DNA from: Ecdyonurus torrentis
Lineage: Eukaryota; Arthropoda; Insecta; Ephemeroptera; Heptageniidae
DNA: 64,000 bases
Assembly: GCA_949318235.1 (NCBI GenBank)
Contig: OX439131.1
Span: 46,797,147 to 46,861,146, forward strand
Reading direction: 5' to 3'
Part shown: one piece after another, positions 1-11,242 of the stretch
How positions within the stretch are numbered: position 1 is the stretch's first letter
Layout: every line of letters begins with the position of its first letter
Program-made: the position numbers and the translations under genes
Notes under the pieces: model-generated
Database searches by the model: none
Told to the model about the DNA's origin: nothing
Seen by the model: the letters and a program-made list of their open reading frames with translations, nothing else

Positions 1-378
1 AATACAAAAAAATACAAAAAGCGGTTTTTTAAGTTATATTAAAAATTGGTTTTTAATATCTTGGAAAATAAATATCATAATTTTATGCTTTTTATTTAGT
101 AATTCATTTATATTGTAAGTTTGTAAACATTTTAATATTTTTTATGTTTTTTGAAACAGGATATTTTACATTTCTTATTGACTTATGGTAGAAACTTCTA
201 TTTTATCAGTTATTGACAAGCAAATTTTTAATCACTTCTCGTCCTAGCTTAAAAAAGAAAAAAAAAATGAAAATGAAAATACTTCCCGCGTTCTAAAAAT
301 TCTGAATCTAAATAAAAAATAAATAAAATAATAGAATTTCAAACTCCTTTATAAAATGCAATATTTTTTATCTTGCAT

Positions 379-812
379 ACACGTGAAGAATAAATTACGT
401 AATTTATGCTGCATTAATGTCATTATAGCATAAATGTTGCTAATTGTAACAACATAAATAATTATGCTATACTATTTATGATATTTATGCTATATAACAT
501 AGCTATTATGCATTATAGCTTCTAGATTATGCTGTATTGAACAAATTGTACTGAAAAATGAGATAGCACATGGATAAAAAAAAATATACGTAATAATTAT
601 GCTAGCTCATTTTTAGCACAATTTATTCAATACAGCAATATGCTATACTTCATAATAAATATTCTATAAAGCATTAATACTGTGCTATACAGCATAATTA
701 TTTGTGTTGTTCTTATTTAGCATAATTTATGCTATAATTACATAAATGCAGCAAAAATTACGTAATTTATTATTTTCTTGCATAATTATTACGTATTCTT
801 GTTGTCCATGTA
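379..812. mobile_element. Two TA-rich MITE copies in inverted arrangement
   Basis: The first copy starts TACACGTGAAGAATAAATT, then ACGTAATTTATGCTGC, and runs to about 580. The second runs in reverse from TATACGTAATAATTATGCTAG to TTACGTAATTTATTATTTTC. The family is palindrome-rich (GCATAA / TTATGC blocks) and has no coding capacity. Confidence 0.6.
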
Positions 813-1374
813 TAATAGCTAATATGCAATATGTATTAGTTTTTACCCTAAAACCTATAATCAAAAGTGATAAAAGTGAGGTGTTAAAGTTAAAAAACAA
901 AATAAATTAACACACTTAATTAAATTCTCATCAAACTCAGCTTGCCTACTTTTTTAGTTTTTAAAAATAAACCCGAGCACCTCCCAAATTGTTTTCCAAC
1001 AAGTTCCAGTCGATTGGGAAACATTCCAAATGAAACACAATTACCCTTTTCAGAGGTCAAATGTCAGAGCTTAGAATAGCTTGAAACAATAAAGCACGCA
1101 CTGTTCGTTTTAGAGAAAACTTTGCAGTGTTTTCCTCATACTATGTAACTTGATCAAGTGATTGATTTTTATAGGTTAATTTTTTACTATTAATGAAGTT
1201 GATCGAATGTGATGAAAATATAAGATGATCTAAAAATATACTTAAGTTGATTTCCATTTGTAAGTTAAACTGACAATTTGAGTATTAAGTTCAGATTATA
1301 GTGAAATAGGCAATTTATTTATTTTTTTTTCTTCCAGGAAATAATTGTACTTACTGAGGCTGTTTATCATAATA

Positions 1375-1503
1375 ACACCTTAAGCCTTGTTCATAATGAC
1401 ACGTAAATTTATATTACGTTAAAGTAAAAATCCAAATAAAACTGAGTAATGTATCTTCACGTAAGACTTATATACATTTACGCTTTATTGTAAACAAGCC
1501 TTT
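1375..1503. mobile_element. Small foldback element (CTTGTTCATAATGACACGTAA)
   Basis: TAAGCCTTGTTCATAATGAC and TTGTAAACAAGCCTT are inverted ends around ACGTAA-rich arms. A relative lies at 10.13-10.26 kb. Confidence 0.45.
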
Positions 1504-1854
1504 CGATTGAAAAAAAAAATGTGCAAAAATATAATTTTTTTTTTATAGCTGTTTTTGGAATCTTAAAAATAATTATGCTGTAAAACTTAGCTGTTATGTT
1601 GTACTGCATAACTATTTTGCTACATAACAAAGTCACTATACATTATAACATCTTGTTTTGAATAAATATTACTGAAATTAATTCAAATTATTATTAAGTA
1701 TTTATTTTTGCCAGTGTTTGCCATCCTAAAAGAGCTTTTTTTTACATTTTTTTCGTAACTTTTTAATATATTATTAAGTTATTTTTAATGAAATTTTTTG
1801 ATAACATAAAAAGTGACAAGCGACAACGATATCAGTAGTTCTGCACAGTTTACT

Positions 1855-2046
1855 AAATTAAGAAAGTCCATAGGGATGCTGTGTATGACTGCTGGACCAA
1901 ATGATGCTAAAATTTACACATAATCTCTATGCTGAACATGAGATGAATTTCTCTCGAGATAAATGAAGCTAAATGATGCTCAGCATGAAATGTTATTAAA
2001 TTTTGGTCCAGTATCCCAACACAGCATCCCAAGGGACTTTTCTAAC
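1855..2046. mobile_element. Foldback element (GGGATGCTGTG arms)
   Basis: AAGTCCATAGGGATGCTGTG on the left and CACAGCATCCCAAGGGACTT on the right are inverted; inner arms CTGGACCAAA / TTTTGGTCCAG. No ORF. Confidence 0.6.
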
Positions 2047-2162
2047 ATACAGTTAACTATATATCATTGGCTGGAATATTTTATGTTTGAAAACATTTAC
2101 TTAATATTTTAATTAGAAATACTTGTAATAAGCTCAAAATAAGTTTAAGGCAGGGAATAAGT

Positions 2163-2338
2163 TTGGGAAAAAAATGACAACCTGAAAATCAACGTTGATT
2201 TGGCCGGAATCTTTGGTTTCTAATTTATTCGTCATCGTTTTTATTTCTACGTCATAAAACGGATCCAAAATAATGGAAAATAAAGTAGAAATCAACGATT
2301 CCGACCAAATCAACGTTGATTTTCAGGTATGTTAGGAT
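2163..2338. mobile_element. Foldback element (AACGTTGATTTGGCCGGA arms)
   Basis: CCTGAAAATCAACGTTGATT and AATCAACGTTGATTTTCAGG are mirror ends, separated by about 135 bp. It shares these arms with the longer elements at 11.3 and 12.5 kb. Confidence 0.6.
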
Positions 2339-2821
2339 ATTACCTGTTATTAGAAAGTTTTTTTACGTGATTTATACCTTTAATATAAAATCAATTAATA
2401 AAAGCTCTTTATGATATTATGATACAAAAAAAATTGAACTTAATTAGTGAAGTTAATTTCAAATTGACTTACTTACAAATGTAATTCAAGCTATAATTGA
2501 CTACATTGATATTTTACATAATACAATATTATAAATAAACTACAAACTAGTTACACAAAAAGCTACACACAACAACAATGCAAAAGGGGACAACAAACAA
2601 CACATTCAACAACAATAATTACAAAATGCAAAAAAAAAAAAATTGAAAAAAAAAAAAATCTACAGCCAACACACTATATAAAACCACAACATTTAAGAAG
2701 AAGAAAAAAAATATATTAACTACTTTTTATTATACATTTAAAATAAATTTAAAATTGTAATTATTTCTATATTACAAAAAAATATAAAAATTGAACGACG
2801 ATGTCTCAGCCAACAGCTTAC

Positions 2822-2830
2822 GATGCCTCA
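2822..2830 (-). CDS. Weak candidate 9-nt micro-exon downstream of the exon pair
   Basis: On the minus strand a pyrimidine-rich stretch with ACTAAT and then TTTGCAG precedes nine bases (TGAGGCATC) and a donor GTAAGC. Phase 1 on both sides fits the exit phase of the 107-nt exons, so inclusion would add about three residues (V-R-H) before C2B. The family does not need them. The surrounding 150 bases are less AT-rich than the rest of this intron. It may be chance. Confidence 0.2.
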
Positions 2831-3339
2831 CTGCAAATTAGTATTGGAAATGAAATTTGCAAAGTAGAGGGGGGTAGTGGTGGTAGAATTTTTGTGTGTG
2901 TGTCGAGCAGAGGGGTTTCTTTGTGAATGTGTTATGTATTGTCTTTGTGCTTAAATAGGTATTTTTTTTAGTTCCAATCAGTGTACCTTTCCGTTTAGAA
3001 AAGTCCTTTTTTTATTTATATATATATTTTTTTAATTTAACCCGTACCGAAAGTAAATGAAGAACGTTCCGAACATGGGAATTGTATTGCAACACTGTAT
3101 GAATTTTCCTCTCTTTCATTTGAACAATCTACCCCTTACCCTCTACTCTCCCCCCACTCTCGTCTTCTATTTATGTAATGCAATGTTGCCAAATATACGA
3201 CATCACCATAAATCTAATGTAAGGAACGTTTATCAATTATTTTCGGTAAAACTCGTGTTTTTGGTGGACATGCAAAATATATTTTGTTGCTGTTTTAACT
3301 TTGTGTGTATTGTGTAAAAATAACTATAGAGACATTTTA

Positions 3340-3845
3340 AGGAGAGAATTGACTTTCCACAAATTTAGACTTCCCAATCTAGCCCGATCTAATTGGTACC
3401 CATAATTTCCGCGCTATTGATAGATAACTTTACCAGAGAAGTGACATCCTCATGTTTTAGGCAAACTCGCATACGAAAAACAGTAAGCCTAAATCACTGT
3501 ATTTTGAGGAACCAATAGCAGCCTAGAACAGTCAATTCTGAGGCACCAATTAGAGAGCACGTAAGCACTTTTTTTTAGCACTTTTACTCTGTCTCATGCT
3601 CTGATTGGTGCCTCAAAATAGCCTGTTCTAGGCTGCTATTGGTGCCTCAAAATACAGTAACGTAGGCTTAGTGTTTTGCGTATGCAGGTTTTCTAAAATA
3701 TATGGATGTCACTTCTCTGTTTAAGCTCACTAAGTTTTGATTGGTGTTAGCGCTACTTGAAAACGTAGTAATCCTGTCAGGCCCTTCTTTGCACAGAAAG
3801 CCTATACATTTGTAAGAATGAGCTTCTCTCTTTAAAAATCCTCTA
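3340..3845. mobile_element. Nested foldbacks: one element split by another
   Basis: The outer parts (about 3340-3418 and 3733-3845) match the ends of elements at 6.5 and 20.8 kb (GAGAATTGACTTTCCACAAATT ... GAGCTTCTCTCTTTAAAAATC). The inner part (about 3420-3730) matches the foldback at 26.2 kb, with arms TTTACCAGAGAAGTGACATC and GATGTCACTTCTCTG. Confidence 0.5.
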
Positions 3846-4419
3846 ATAATCTACTATTTATTTATGATTTATTTTTAATTTTTTTATTAATTTTTTTAAC
3901 GTGCACATTATAGATTTAAAAAAATAAGCCCAAAAAAAGTTAACTACTGCATTTAATAATATTGTATGTAAAAACAAAAGTTACTTCTAAATTATTACTG
4001 ATGTATTTTTATATAATGAATATAAATTGTTAACTATATTTTCTAATATTTTTAAGTAATAATAGTAATAATGAAAAATATGATTATATCAACTTTAAGC
4101 TACATGCCTATTAGAGGTACTTGAAGTATTTGTTATAAAGTTTTGGGTCCTAATTTTTACTTAACATGCCTGATTAAAAGAGGACCTTCAATTAAATATG
4201 AATTTTTAAAATTTAAATGACTAAATTTCAATATTATTTATATTAAGAAATTTTCATGTATAATCGTATTTTACTAACTTTTGACAAAAAAAATAATATT
4301 AAGATAGTGAAAAAAAAAACTTGTACATTATGATCCTCTTTTAAAAGCATTGTACACTCTAAAAATAGATCATTCAAAACAATATACACTATTTTGTAAA
4401 GCTTTTAGTATACCTGTTA

Positions 4420-4632
4420 AATATAAATTACGTAATTTATGCTGCATTGAACGATTGGTATAATGAAGAGCTCATGTTGCTATTTTATTATAACATAAGT
4501 ATACTGAACATTTTAATTATTATGTTTTGTATTATAATCACAATATAGCATAAATTATGCTATTCTGCACAAATGTTACTACATTTAGCTAGCATAATTA
4601 TTACATATTTATTTTTTACGTGTAAAAGTAAC
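4420..4632. mobile_element. TA-rich MITE copy (TTACGTAATTTATGCTGC family)
   Basis: It carries the family's left arm AAATTACGTAATTTATGCTGC, GCATAA/TTATGC inner palindromes, and the right arm GCTAGCATAATTATTACATATTTATTTTTTACGTG. Confidence 0.55.
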
Positions 4633-4639
4633 GGCTATG

Positions 4640-4862
4640 AAGAGCTAACGACAAAAACGTAAATGACGTCACATAATGTTAGAATTACAATGCAGTAATC
4701 ACCAAGTTTGAACCTTACAGATGCATATTCCATCTTGTTTTAACGCTTTTGACTTTATTTACTTTTTCGAATATTAACGTTTCTCACATCACAACCGTTA
4801 GTTTTATAACCAAGATACTGCAAAATGGTGTATAAGGCTTTCGACGCTTTTTTTAGAGTGTA
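4640..4862. mobile_element. CRE-carrying foldback element
   Basis: It carries ACGTAAATGACGTCACATAA and TAACGCTTTTGAC..., arms of the family seen at 8.2 and 37.8 kb, and ends TTTTTTTAGAGTGTA. Confidence 0.5.
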
Positions 4863-5071
4863 TTTTAGAGCAGAGAACAAAAGGGTATTCCATCTTAATA
4901 AAGATGTAAAAAAAAAAAAAAAAAAAAGATGCACCGACGCTTTAGAAATGCGGTTCTTGGCAATGTTGCATCCTTTAAAGCCGCACTAATTAGTATAGAC
5001 ACTGTTAAATAGCGATAAATAATTTCTTGCGTTTAAATAATTTTGCTTTAGCGCCAAGATAATACTTTTGC

Positions 5072-5102
<31 letters not shown>

Positions 5103-5534
5103 TTCTACGATCAAAATGATTGGAACGACGGAATTGAAGAATTATAATTGGAAAATGACTCATGAAATTCGTTTTCACTATTTTATAATGTCACGTTGTA
5201 CATTGCATATTATAACGCCTACTGTATTAACGCATAAAGAGCTCCGTACAGATGAAATACTCCAATGGTCTCTGATTGATAAGAAGAGAGATAGTTTAAA
5301 ATATAAGGAGATAGAACCCAAGCATGGTAATAATAATATAGTATAGTAGTAGAAATAATAATATCCCAAAATATAACTATATAAGTTAGTATAAGTAAAT
5401 AAAAATTACAAAATCAATTTCTCGTAATAGAAAGAAATGATTAAACATGTGCAAGTGTACGTCTATTTTATTTGTATATATTGATATATATATATATATT
5501 TTTTAAATTTTTGTTGATTGTATATTTGGGATAC

Positions 5535-5641
5535 CTGTAATTGCGATCTTGCAAGACCATTTTGATGTTCCTTCTAGAACGATCTCCTCTGCTTGTTCTA
5601 GTGAATCAATGTGAGTGTCAGGGTCGACTGAAAACGTCGTT
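5535..5641 (-). CDS. unc-13: unc-13 alternative linker exon B (acidic form)
   Basis: This second 107-nt exon has acceptor TTACTCCGCAG and donor ATTACAG|GTATCC, in phase 2 and out phase 1, exactly as exon A. It codes for TTFSVDPDTHIDSLEQAEEI then VLEGTSKWSCKIAIT. The last third aligns with exon A (VLxGTSKWSxKIAIT), so the two are probably an exon duplication. The helix is acidic (DSLEQAEE) where A is basic (HMKAVKQ). Because 107 is not a multiple of three, including both exons would shift the frame. The next C2B exon is not in the window. Confidence 0.88.
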
Positions 5642-5759
5642 CTGCGGAGTAAATAAAAACAAACAAACAACAACACATCAATACACGAAACAAAACAAAA
5701 ATCATAATAAAAACATAACAAAATTAAAATAAAAAGAAATATGTTCACACTCAACAGGC

Positions 5760-5792
<33 letters not shown>

Positions 5793-6127
5793 AAGTTCTC
5801 CGCAACAGCAGCAACCACGATGTTGAAAAAATGGACTTTTGGAGAGTATTAACATTAGCAGAGAGATTATGGACATTTTTGGAGGGTATTATAGAAACAG
5901 CTAACGCAACAATGATTAGCTGTTTTAATTATAGCAATACATTGTTACGTCATGCGATTATCACAACATTAAACAATCAAATAAAAACAACAATGGGTTG
6001 TTTTTATCATATTTTTTTTGTTCACATAAAGAAGCAACAGAAAAAAAAATAACACTGAGAGAGATAGAAAAGAGGCAGCAGACATAGACAGATAGACAGA
6101 CATAGAAAGAGGGTTGATGTAACAAAC

Positions 6128-6234
6128 CTGTGATGGCTATTTTGGCTGACCATTTGCTGGTACCATCTAATACTGATTGTTTGACAGCTTTCATGTGACC
6201 GATGTGACTCTTTTCTTCCACTCCGAATACGGCT
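6128..6234 (-). CDS. unc-13: unc-13 alternative linker exon A (basic form)
   Basis: This 107-nt exon has acceptor TTAAAACAG and donor ATCACAG|GTTTGT, in phase 2 and out phase 1. It codes for [20 protein letters not shown] then [15 protein letters not shown], the canonical family linker (vertebrate ...[21 protein letters not shown]...) leading into C2B. The donor (GTTTGT) is weaker than that of the second form. It lies upstream of exon B by 486 nt. Both exons have the same length and phases, so they are read as mutually exclusive. Confidence 0.93.
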
Positions 6235-6464
6235 CTGTTTTAAGTTATACAATAAACATATCAAGCAAATGTAATACCTTATTATTTCATAAAAACACAA
6301 TTACAAAAAAATAAAAAAAAGTTTAGTAAAACAATTTTTTCTTTTAAAGTAATGTTATCTCCATAGCTAACAATTTACTATGGGAAAATGTATTATTTTC
6401 CAAACCTAATCTGCAGAATTTTAAGAAAAAAAGCTTGTTTCCATAATTTTAGACGTCTACAAAG

Positions 6465-6748
6465 GACATTGAAAAGGGACTGAAAGCATCGACTACGTTC
6501 GCAGGCTGTGTTGCGTGATAACTACGGCCGATAAAAAGCGCAACAATTGAGAAAACTAAATTAGATTATGCGTTACGTAGCGCCATGAAGCGCTACACAG
6601 TGATATAAAACATGCAATCTAATTGGTTACCCTATAATTTCCGCACTTTTGATTGGTCGTATAGTCACCACCTGTAAATGTAGGCAACCCTTTGTTACGC
6701 AGGTAGCCTAAATTTGTGGGAAAGCGCTTCTCTATACTTAAAATTCTC
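6465..6748. mobile_element. Foldback element (ATTGGTTACCCTA family)
   Basis: It holds CGTTACGTAGCGCCATGAAG, a CGC-rich centre, then AATCTAATTGGTTACCCTAT. The right end reads GTGGGAAAGCGCTTCTCTA. It shares sequence with the copy at 20.8 kb. Confidence 0.55.
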
Positions 6749-7599
6749 TAAAACATCTTAAAGAAAAGTTACACTGAAAAAACACTTCAATAGCTTATGC
6801 AATCTTGACGTTAACCTATGACCAAATGCTACTTTGTTAGTATAATGGTAAATAAAAATGATAACTACAGGTGAAGTAGCCACCCAGGTAGTACTCTAAA
6901 CGCTAACTGAACGTCAGTATTATATATTTTTCCTGAATTGGTTGACAAATATTTAGTCACTAGATATGTGTTCTTTTAGTGTAACATATTTAAAAATATA
7001 CCGTTTAAAATCTATATTATAATTATAACGTTCTAATTAATATAATAAAATACTTCCAAGAAAAAAGTAACAATAGTATCAAAAATCCTAACTGCTTTTG
7101 AGGACAATTCTTGAAATACTTTTGCAATTAAAATTCTAATATACTATTTTTAAAAAAGTATTTTGAGATAATTCTAAAATTTATTATATTTTGTTAAAAA
7201 CTTACGTTAAGAAATATGATTTATAGAAAATAAAAAGTTGAAGATAAAAATCTCGCTGACTAATTCTGTTATTTTCCAAGCCTATAATTTGTATTCGTGG
7301 TTGCTAACTAAGTAACATGAAATTTAAACACGTGTAAAAGCCACATTATCGATTAGTGCAAGTGTAGAACAACAGTCTTATCTACTTAAATATCCAGCAA
7401 CAGTGACCGCACAAAACACTCGGTCACTGCTTGATTGGATAAATAATAGACCACGGCTTTTCTACTGATAATATACGCGGATTTAGTTAGCTCTATCAAA
7501 TAATGATTAAAGACTTAAAGAGCTCCTGGCGTCCTAAAATTAAATAAAAAACGTAAAAATCATGAGATGGGACCATTTTTATACACATATTATATCCTT

Positions 7600-8060
7600 C
7601 AACCCTTCTGTATCCTTACAAACTGGGGTTGAAAAACTATAAAGTACGCAGAAAAAATTATCTAAAGAGTTACTATTTACACTTTTTTTATATAATAAAT
7701 TCGTTAGGTACATATGTATGCACATATATATAGGGAGTTTTTTAAGATCTAAAGAGTTAACTATTTACCGCTGAAGAAATTACGTTTATACTAACGAGTT
7801 ACTATTTAAACTTTTTTCAACCAAGTCATTGGTTTGTACTGAAGAGTTACATCTATATATCTGAATAATTTCTAAAAAATTTGTTATCCGTGTATGCAAC
7901 TTTAGAAATTCATGACGTCATCAATTCCTGGTCTACAATAGAAATTGTAGCGCAAGTTGTCTACTTTACAAGTTTTCTCCCTAGTTTGTAAGAGTACTGA
8001 AGGGTTAAGGCACAAAATATGTGGATTTATAATAGTCACATCTCGTGATTTATCATTGAC
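7600..8060. mobile_element. Repeat with a nested TACACG-type element
   Basis: The flanks (about 7600-7643 and 7887-8060) match the uninterrupted repeat at 32.1-32.3 kb (GTAAAGTAGAC, TGACGTCATGAAATCC, CTACTTTACAAGTTTTCTCC). The middle (7644-7886) matches the element at 34.57-34.80 kb, ending TTATCCGTGTA. Confidence 0.5.
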
Positions 8061-8234
8061 AGGAAAATTGTTTTTGTGGCCAGGGTCTCTTTAAGTGAAA
8101 TTATACGGAGATTTTGTTGTGATCTGTAAGAATGATGATGAACGAAATGTGATGCTAATAAGCAAAACAACGAGATTTTGAGGTAAAAATATCAGTTTTT
8201 GATAACAAAAATCATAAACTAAGCGAACTCATAA

Positions 8235-8525
8235 CTTCATTGAAAATATTGTACAGAGTTACCCAATGTTTTAAGTATTGTGGAATCAACGGTTATGACG
8301 TCACTAAATGTTAAAAATATAACTATAAAAACGTAAATGACGTCACAAGCGTTAGAATTACAATGAAATTAACGTTAAACTTGGCCGTTGCAATTTTTTT
8401 TCCATTCTGTCCTAACTCTTGTGACGTCAGTAACGTTTTTATTCTTATAATTTCAACTTTTATTGACGTCATAACCGTTAATTCTATAATACTTAAAGCA
8501 TTGCAAAGCTGTGTACAGTTATTTT
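8235..8525. mobile_element. CRE-carrying foldback element, well preserved
   Basis: Long inverted arms: AAGTATTGTGGAATCAACGG on the left mirrors CCGTTAATTCTATAATACTT on the right. It contains four TGACGTCA-type sites (TATGACGTCACTA, AATGACGTCACAA, TGTGACGTCAGTA, TTGACGTCATAAC). No ORF of note. Confidence 0.65.
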
Positions 8526-8624
8526 ATTTAAAAAATATATATTTCTATTGGCATATGGGAATAAAATGTATTTAGATAGAGTTTTGCGTCAACTGAAATC
8601 TCCATCTGATTGCATTGACTGTTT

Positions 8625-8802
8625 ATGTTTACTCAAAAAGCGGAAAATGAAGTGTCCGGAAAAGGAAACCACGTGACAGTAAAAGTGGGAGAAAAGTTGG
8701 TGCCAGCAGCAAGCTAGGTCTGAGCTACCTCCCACTTTTACCGTCACCTGGTTTCCTCTTCCGATCACTTCCTTTTCCGCTTTTTGAGTAAACATAAACA
8801 AT
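8625..8802. mobile_element. CACGTG foldback element
   Basis: Near-perfect inverted arms: TTTATGTTTACTCAAAAAGC at the left mirrors GCTTTTTGAGTAAACATAAA at the right. Inner arms hold AAACCACGTGAC and CCCACTTTTACCGTCACCTGG. A short non-palindromic centre (GCAAGCTAGGTCTGAGC) separates them. Confidence 0.65.
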
Positions 8803-10131
8803 TATTGTATGGCCATAAGCCATTAGAAATTTGTTTTTCAGTGAAATGACTGTACTAATTTTTTCATGAATGTGAGGATGTGAGGTAGATTGTGGAGCAA
8901 AAAGCCTAACTATGAAATCTGCAGGCGTAACTGTTATTTTATCCTAAAAATCAGGTTATGATATTTAATAATAAACTCCTAGAAACAAAAAAAAAGGTAA
9001 AACAATACATAAATAAAACCTGAGTATTCGCAACTCATAAATATGATTGATTTTGACTCACAAACATGTAGGGAGAAACCACATAACAATTTACAAATAT
9101 CTTATTGAGTTAAATTACGTCATGTGGTTTCTTCATACCCATTTATGAGTTAATCAAAACAGAAGGCATATTACTAAAGGATCTTTCTGTCACAATCAAA
9201 CCGGATGCTCTCAAGGAGCGGATTTGCTCAGCAAATTGCTACAAGTAATTAGTAAAATATTGAAGGAAAAAATGTCAAGCAAATTTTGTTCTTATCGAGT
9301 AATTGAAAGTTGATGAGTGGTCCGGTGTGACTAAGACCAAAATGATCCCTTAATTAGGGGTGTGTACGAATTGTCAGTCTTCTACAGTGTTTGTAGTGTT
9401 TTGAATATTTTATCAGACAGTAGAGAGCTTTAGCCAATCACAGGTGGCGCGGGAAAACAAGAGGGACCTTAAATTTTACATTCTTTAGCATTGCTGAACC
9501 ATGGTTTAATTTTTTTCCCCTACCACTACCACTACCCATATCTACCTACCCAAATACAACCTTGAAATTTTTAAAATTAGAGTTACTAGACACACTTTTA
9601 CTAGAATATAACATTTTATTACGTCGTAAAACCTATTAAATACATATCTTTCACTGTATTACAGTTTAAAGACATTATTTCCAACAAAGACGGAGAAAAC
9701 CAATGAATGTTTCTTATATTATTGCAAATCATACTATAACTGTTAGTTCAGTATACATTCCATGTACATACATACACAAATGTATTTTATTGTCGTTGTT
9801 CTAACGTGAGCGCAGTATCAGTAGAGAAAGTAAAGTAAAAAATATCGAGCTGTCTGTATTACATAACAAAATAATAATAATAAAGAAAAATGACGTTATA
9901 ACAGAGTCTTGTATATTTATATATAACAACCAACGAGCAGCGGCATTGTAAGATGGTAAAATAACCAACATAAAATCACATAAAATATACTTAGTTTGAT
10001 AGTAAAAATGAAAGCTGTAGCACAAAATAACATGAAACAACAACAACAAAAAAGTAGTAACATTATTCAATAACAAGTTTTTCGTTGGAAAAAAAAAACT
10101 AACATAAAATAACAAAAACATAAATAATAAT

Positions 10132-10256
10132 GGTCTGTTTACTATGACGCGTAAATTTGCATAACTCTTACGTGTAGTGTAGACCCGACAATCAATGTTA
10201 TTTGGACTCTTACGTAAAAGTTGCGTGAATATACCCGGCATTGTGAACAGCCCATA
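10132..10256. mobile_element. Small foldback element
   Basis: GGTCTGTTTACTATGACGCG and CCGGCATTGTGAACAGCCCA are mirror ends, with ACTCTTACGTGTAG / GGACTCTTACGTAAAAG inside. Confidence 0.5.
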
Positions 10257-10443
10257 AGAAAAATAAAATAACATTGAAGATAACGTGTATGATGCTTTAA
10301 AAAAATTGTCTTGAAATTCATCTCCTATACTCAAATAATCAAGAGATACTATCATAAAGTTTGTTACCGATTACAAATGAGGAAAACAACAACTTTTTAG
10401 CGGTTGATTATATTTCATATTCTAAAGGAGGACATTGTCTTGA

Positions 10444-10728
10444 GTACACTCTAAAAATTGGTGCATTATACTTTAATTACGAAAACTAACTTATTTAAGA
10501 TAATCACTTTTTTATGAGTAGCTAAAATAATGCATTTTAGCAAGCTATTAAAAATAGCTATTTTAACTTCAAAAATAGCATTAAAAAACTTAGGACAACT
10601 TAAATTAGCTATTTTAATAACTTGCTAAAATGCATTATTTTAGCTACTCATAAATACTTAAAAGGGATGATCTTAAATAAGTTAGTATTCGAAACTAAAA
10701 AGTAATGCACCAATTTTTAGAGTGTATA
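10444..10728. mobile_element. Foldback element (ACACTCTAAAAATTGGTGCA ends)
   Basis: ACACTCTAAAAATTGGTGCA on the left and TGCACCAATTTTTAGAGTGT on the right are perfect inverted ends. Long inner arms GAGTAGCTAAAATAATGCAT / ATGCATTATTTTAGCTACTC follow. It sits inside a copy of the family seen at 34.9 and 39.3 kb. Confidence 0.75.
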
Positions 10729-11242
10729 GATTGATACGTGAATTTTGAATTTTTTTAATTCATTAAGTATTTTTTGACACAGTTTGACATGAGGTATATA
10801 TATCTAACGATTTATCAGAGAAAATAAACTTTGTTTTGAGTACCTTATAAAGGTAGCCTACCGTAATATATAAATACACAAAAATAATCACGTGGTTTTA
10901 ATTTTTTTTTTTTGTCGCAGTGAAGACAAAAAATCCACGAGAGTAGAAGGCAAAAGTTATTAAGTTTTATGTTAAGCAATATTTCAAGAAACAAAAGAAA
11001 TTTCTAAAATATCGTCATATAAATAATTCAGAACAGAACAGAACAGAAAAAAAAAAAAATCAGGTACTAGAAAGGAAAGTTATTATAGCTGAAGCTACAA
11101 AAGTTATAATATTTTTACGCATATAAATGGGAATATGTTCATGTATATTTATAATGTTTTATACCACATTACTTTATGTAATAATTTGAAATTTTAAGTT
11201 GAAATTTTATAAAAAATTATTCGTGCAAAATAAAAATCTTAA

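Larger units (their letters stand above)
1..5534 (-). other. unc-13: unc-13 intron continuing out of the window
   Basis: Downstream of exon B the family needs a C2B exon, but none of its motifs is visible here, so this is the start of an intron at least 5.5 kb long. It holds two TA-rich MITE copies (379-812), foldbacks (1375-1500, 1855-2046, 2163-2335), a nested pair (3340-3845), another MITE (4420-4632) and a CRE-type element (4640-4860). Confidence 0.65.

Noticed and set aside
9801..10355. A 184-codon minus-strand open frame, rich in Phe, Leu and Ile
   Set aside because: It resembles a membrane protein only because the DNA is AT-rich. It runs over a foldback element and has no family motif.
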